64,000 nt of DNA. It comes from Prochilodus magdalenae (Eukaryota; Chordata; Actinopteri; Characiformes; Prochilodontidae). Position 1 is the first letter of the stretch; each line of letters opens with the position of its first letter. The stretch covers positions 920,001 through 984,000 of the forward strand of contig JAMWET010005499.1 in NCBI GenBank assembly GCA_024036415.1, read 5' to 3'. The notes beneath the pieces are model-generated. The model was not told the DNA's origin. It saw only the letters and a program-made list of their open reading frames with translations, and did not search any database. Both the position numbers and the translations under genes were made by a program. Shown here in pieces: positions 63,336-64,000 of this stretch.

Positions 63336-64000
63336 CTAGAATAGATTAGAAAAAGAAAAAACATCGCTAACAGAGAAGGCGACATAAGAGAAGATATTAA
63401 TCTTATGGGGAAGAAAGCATACTGGTAAGTGTGTATTCGATCGTAGCACATCTGCAGATACATATATACATACAAAAATTAAAGTAAGCAGGTGGACTTG
63501 AGTGACTTTGAAAACAAAGTAGCTGGTGATTGCAATAACAATATGCTACAGTTGACTTGGATCTGATTAATATGGATTTTTTAAAGCAACTGAATAATGG
63601 CAAAATGAAAAAAGTAATAAAATCCTATTTAGGAAACTTGAAACGCTTCGCTTACAGATGCCTGGCTCTTAGCTCAGCACTCTGGCTTACTTCAAAGGTG
63701 TAGGGGATAGCCAATCTTATCGGCAACCAGATAAATGTGCATTGGCATTTGTAACTGTTGTGGCTGGAATCCACACTCCTGCATGTCTCTCACACTTTTT
63801 TGTGTTTCGACACTACTTTGTCTTACATGTAGACGCCAACCACCAAAAAACAACCAAAAAAAAAAAAAACAAAACACAACAAAAAAACAAAAAAAATAAC
63901 GATAGCAACCCCCATCACTATCACCTAGCAAATAGCCAAAATAGCCCATCGCCATCAATTTATACTTGAGAGAGTGTGGCGAGAACCAGAACACAGATAG
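63336..64000. other. right-edge stretch, nothing firm
   Basis: AT-rich, with A/C runs near 63845-63900. A weak exon-like block on the minus strand near 63693-63770 (ATGCAG acceptor, GTAAGC donor) was not adopted. Confidence 0.4.

Noticed and set aside
63693..63770. Exon-like block before the possible terminal exon
   Set aside because: Its open frame joined to 63335 gives a different, shorter end, and no family was recognised, so it was not annotated.

Overview
This is a vertebrate nuclear segment, almost certainly from a teleost fish. Its genes are split by GT-AG introns. The intergenic DNA carries teleost-type Tc1/mariner, hAT and piggyBac-like elements and L2/Rex1-type LINEs, and microsatellites are long and frequent. 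An otophysan relative (catfish, characin or carp-like) is likely from the resemblance of the interleukin-1 beta exons to zebrafish, but the species cannot be named from the sequence.

Three protein genes are recognised, all on the minus strand. (1) il1b, at the left edge (377-1773), has its first five coding exons and a TATA/kappaB-like promoter in the window; the last exon lies off the left end. (2) cnnm3 (29975-39588) has eight coding exons. (3) cnnm4 (43817-61351) has seven coding exons. cnnm4 followed by cnnm3 in the same orientation is also the human 2q11.2 order, which supports both names. Both encode membrane proteins with an extracellular N-terminus, a four-helix DUF21 domain, a CBS pair and a cyclic-nucleotide-binding-homology domain. 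CNNM4 is the Mg2+-transport-type member; CNNM3 has lost the DUF21 signature. A possible 3' terminal exon of an unidentified gene is at 63232-63335.

Layout: 1-2000 il1b with a LINE tail in its last visible intron; 2100-7180 repeats and unrecognised DNA; 7185-10357 a 28-bp AT-rich satellite containing a 1,225-bp higher-order duplication; 10.4-29.3 kb a gene-free, transposon-rich interval (Tc1 relic, two LINE copies, TTAA-flanked MITE, a nearly whole Tc1 element abutting a palindromic MITE, a diverged three-copy repeat); 29.3-39.9 kb cnnm3; 40.6-61.4 kb cnnm4, with transposon relics in its introns; 61.4-64 kb upstream DNA.

Two places look like assembly damage. Bases 33764-34350 repeat 34459-34695 but are swollen with A-runs. 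In cnnm4 exon 1, 60014-60388 is full of indels and frame-breaking stops and a poly-G run lies near the exon end, although coding on both sides is intact. No new multi-gene system was found. The most interesting items are the His-rich CNNM4 tail, the satellite duplication, the CTCF-like motif in a three-copy repeat, the il1b frameshift and GC-AG intron, and the apparent assembly damage.
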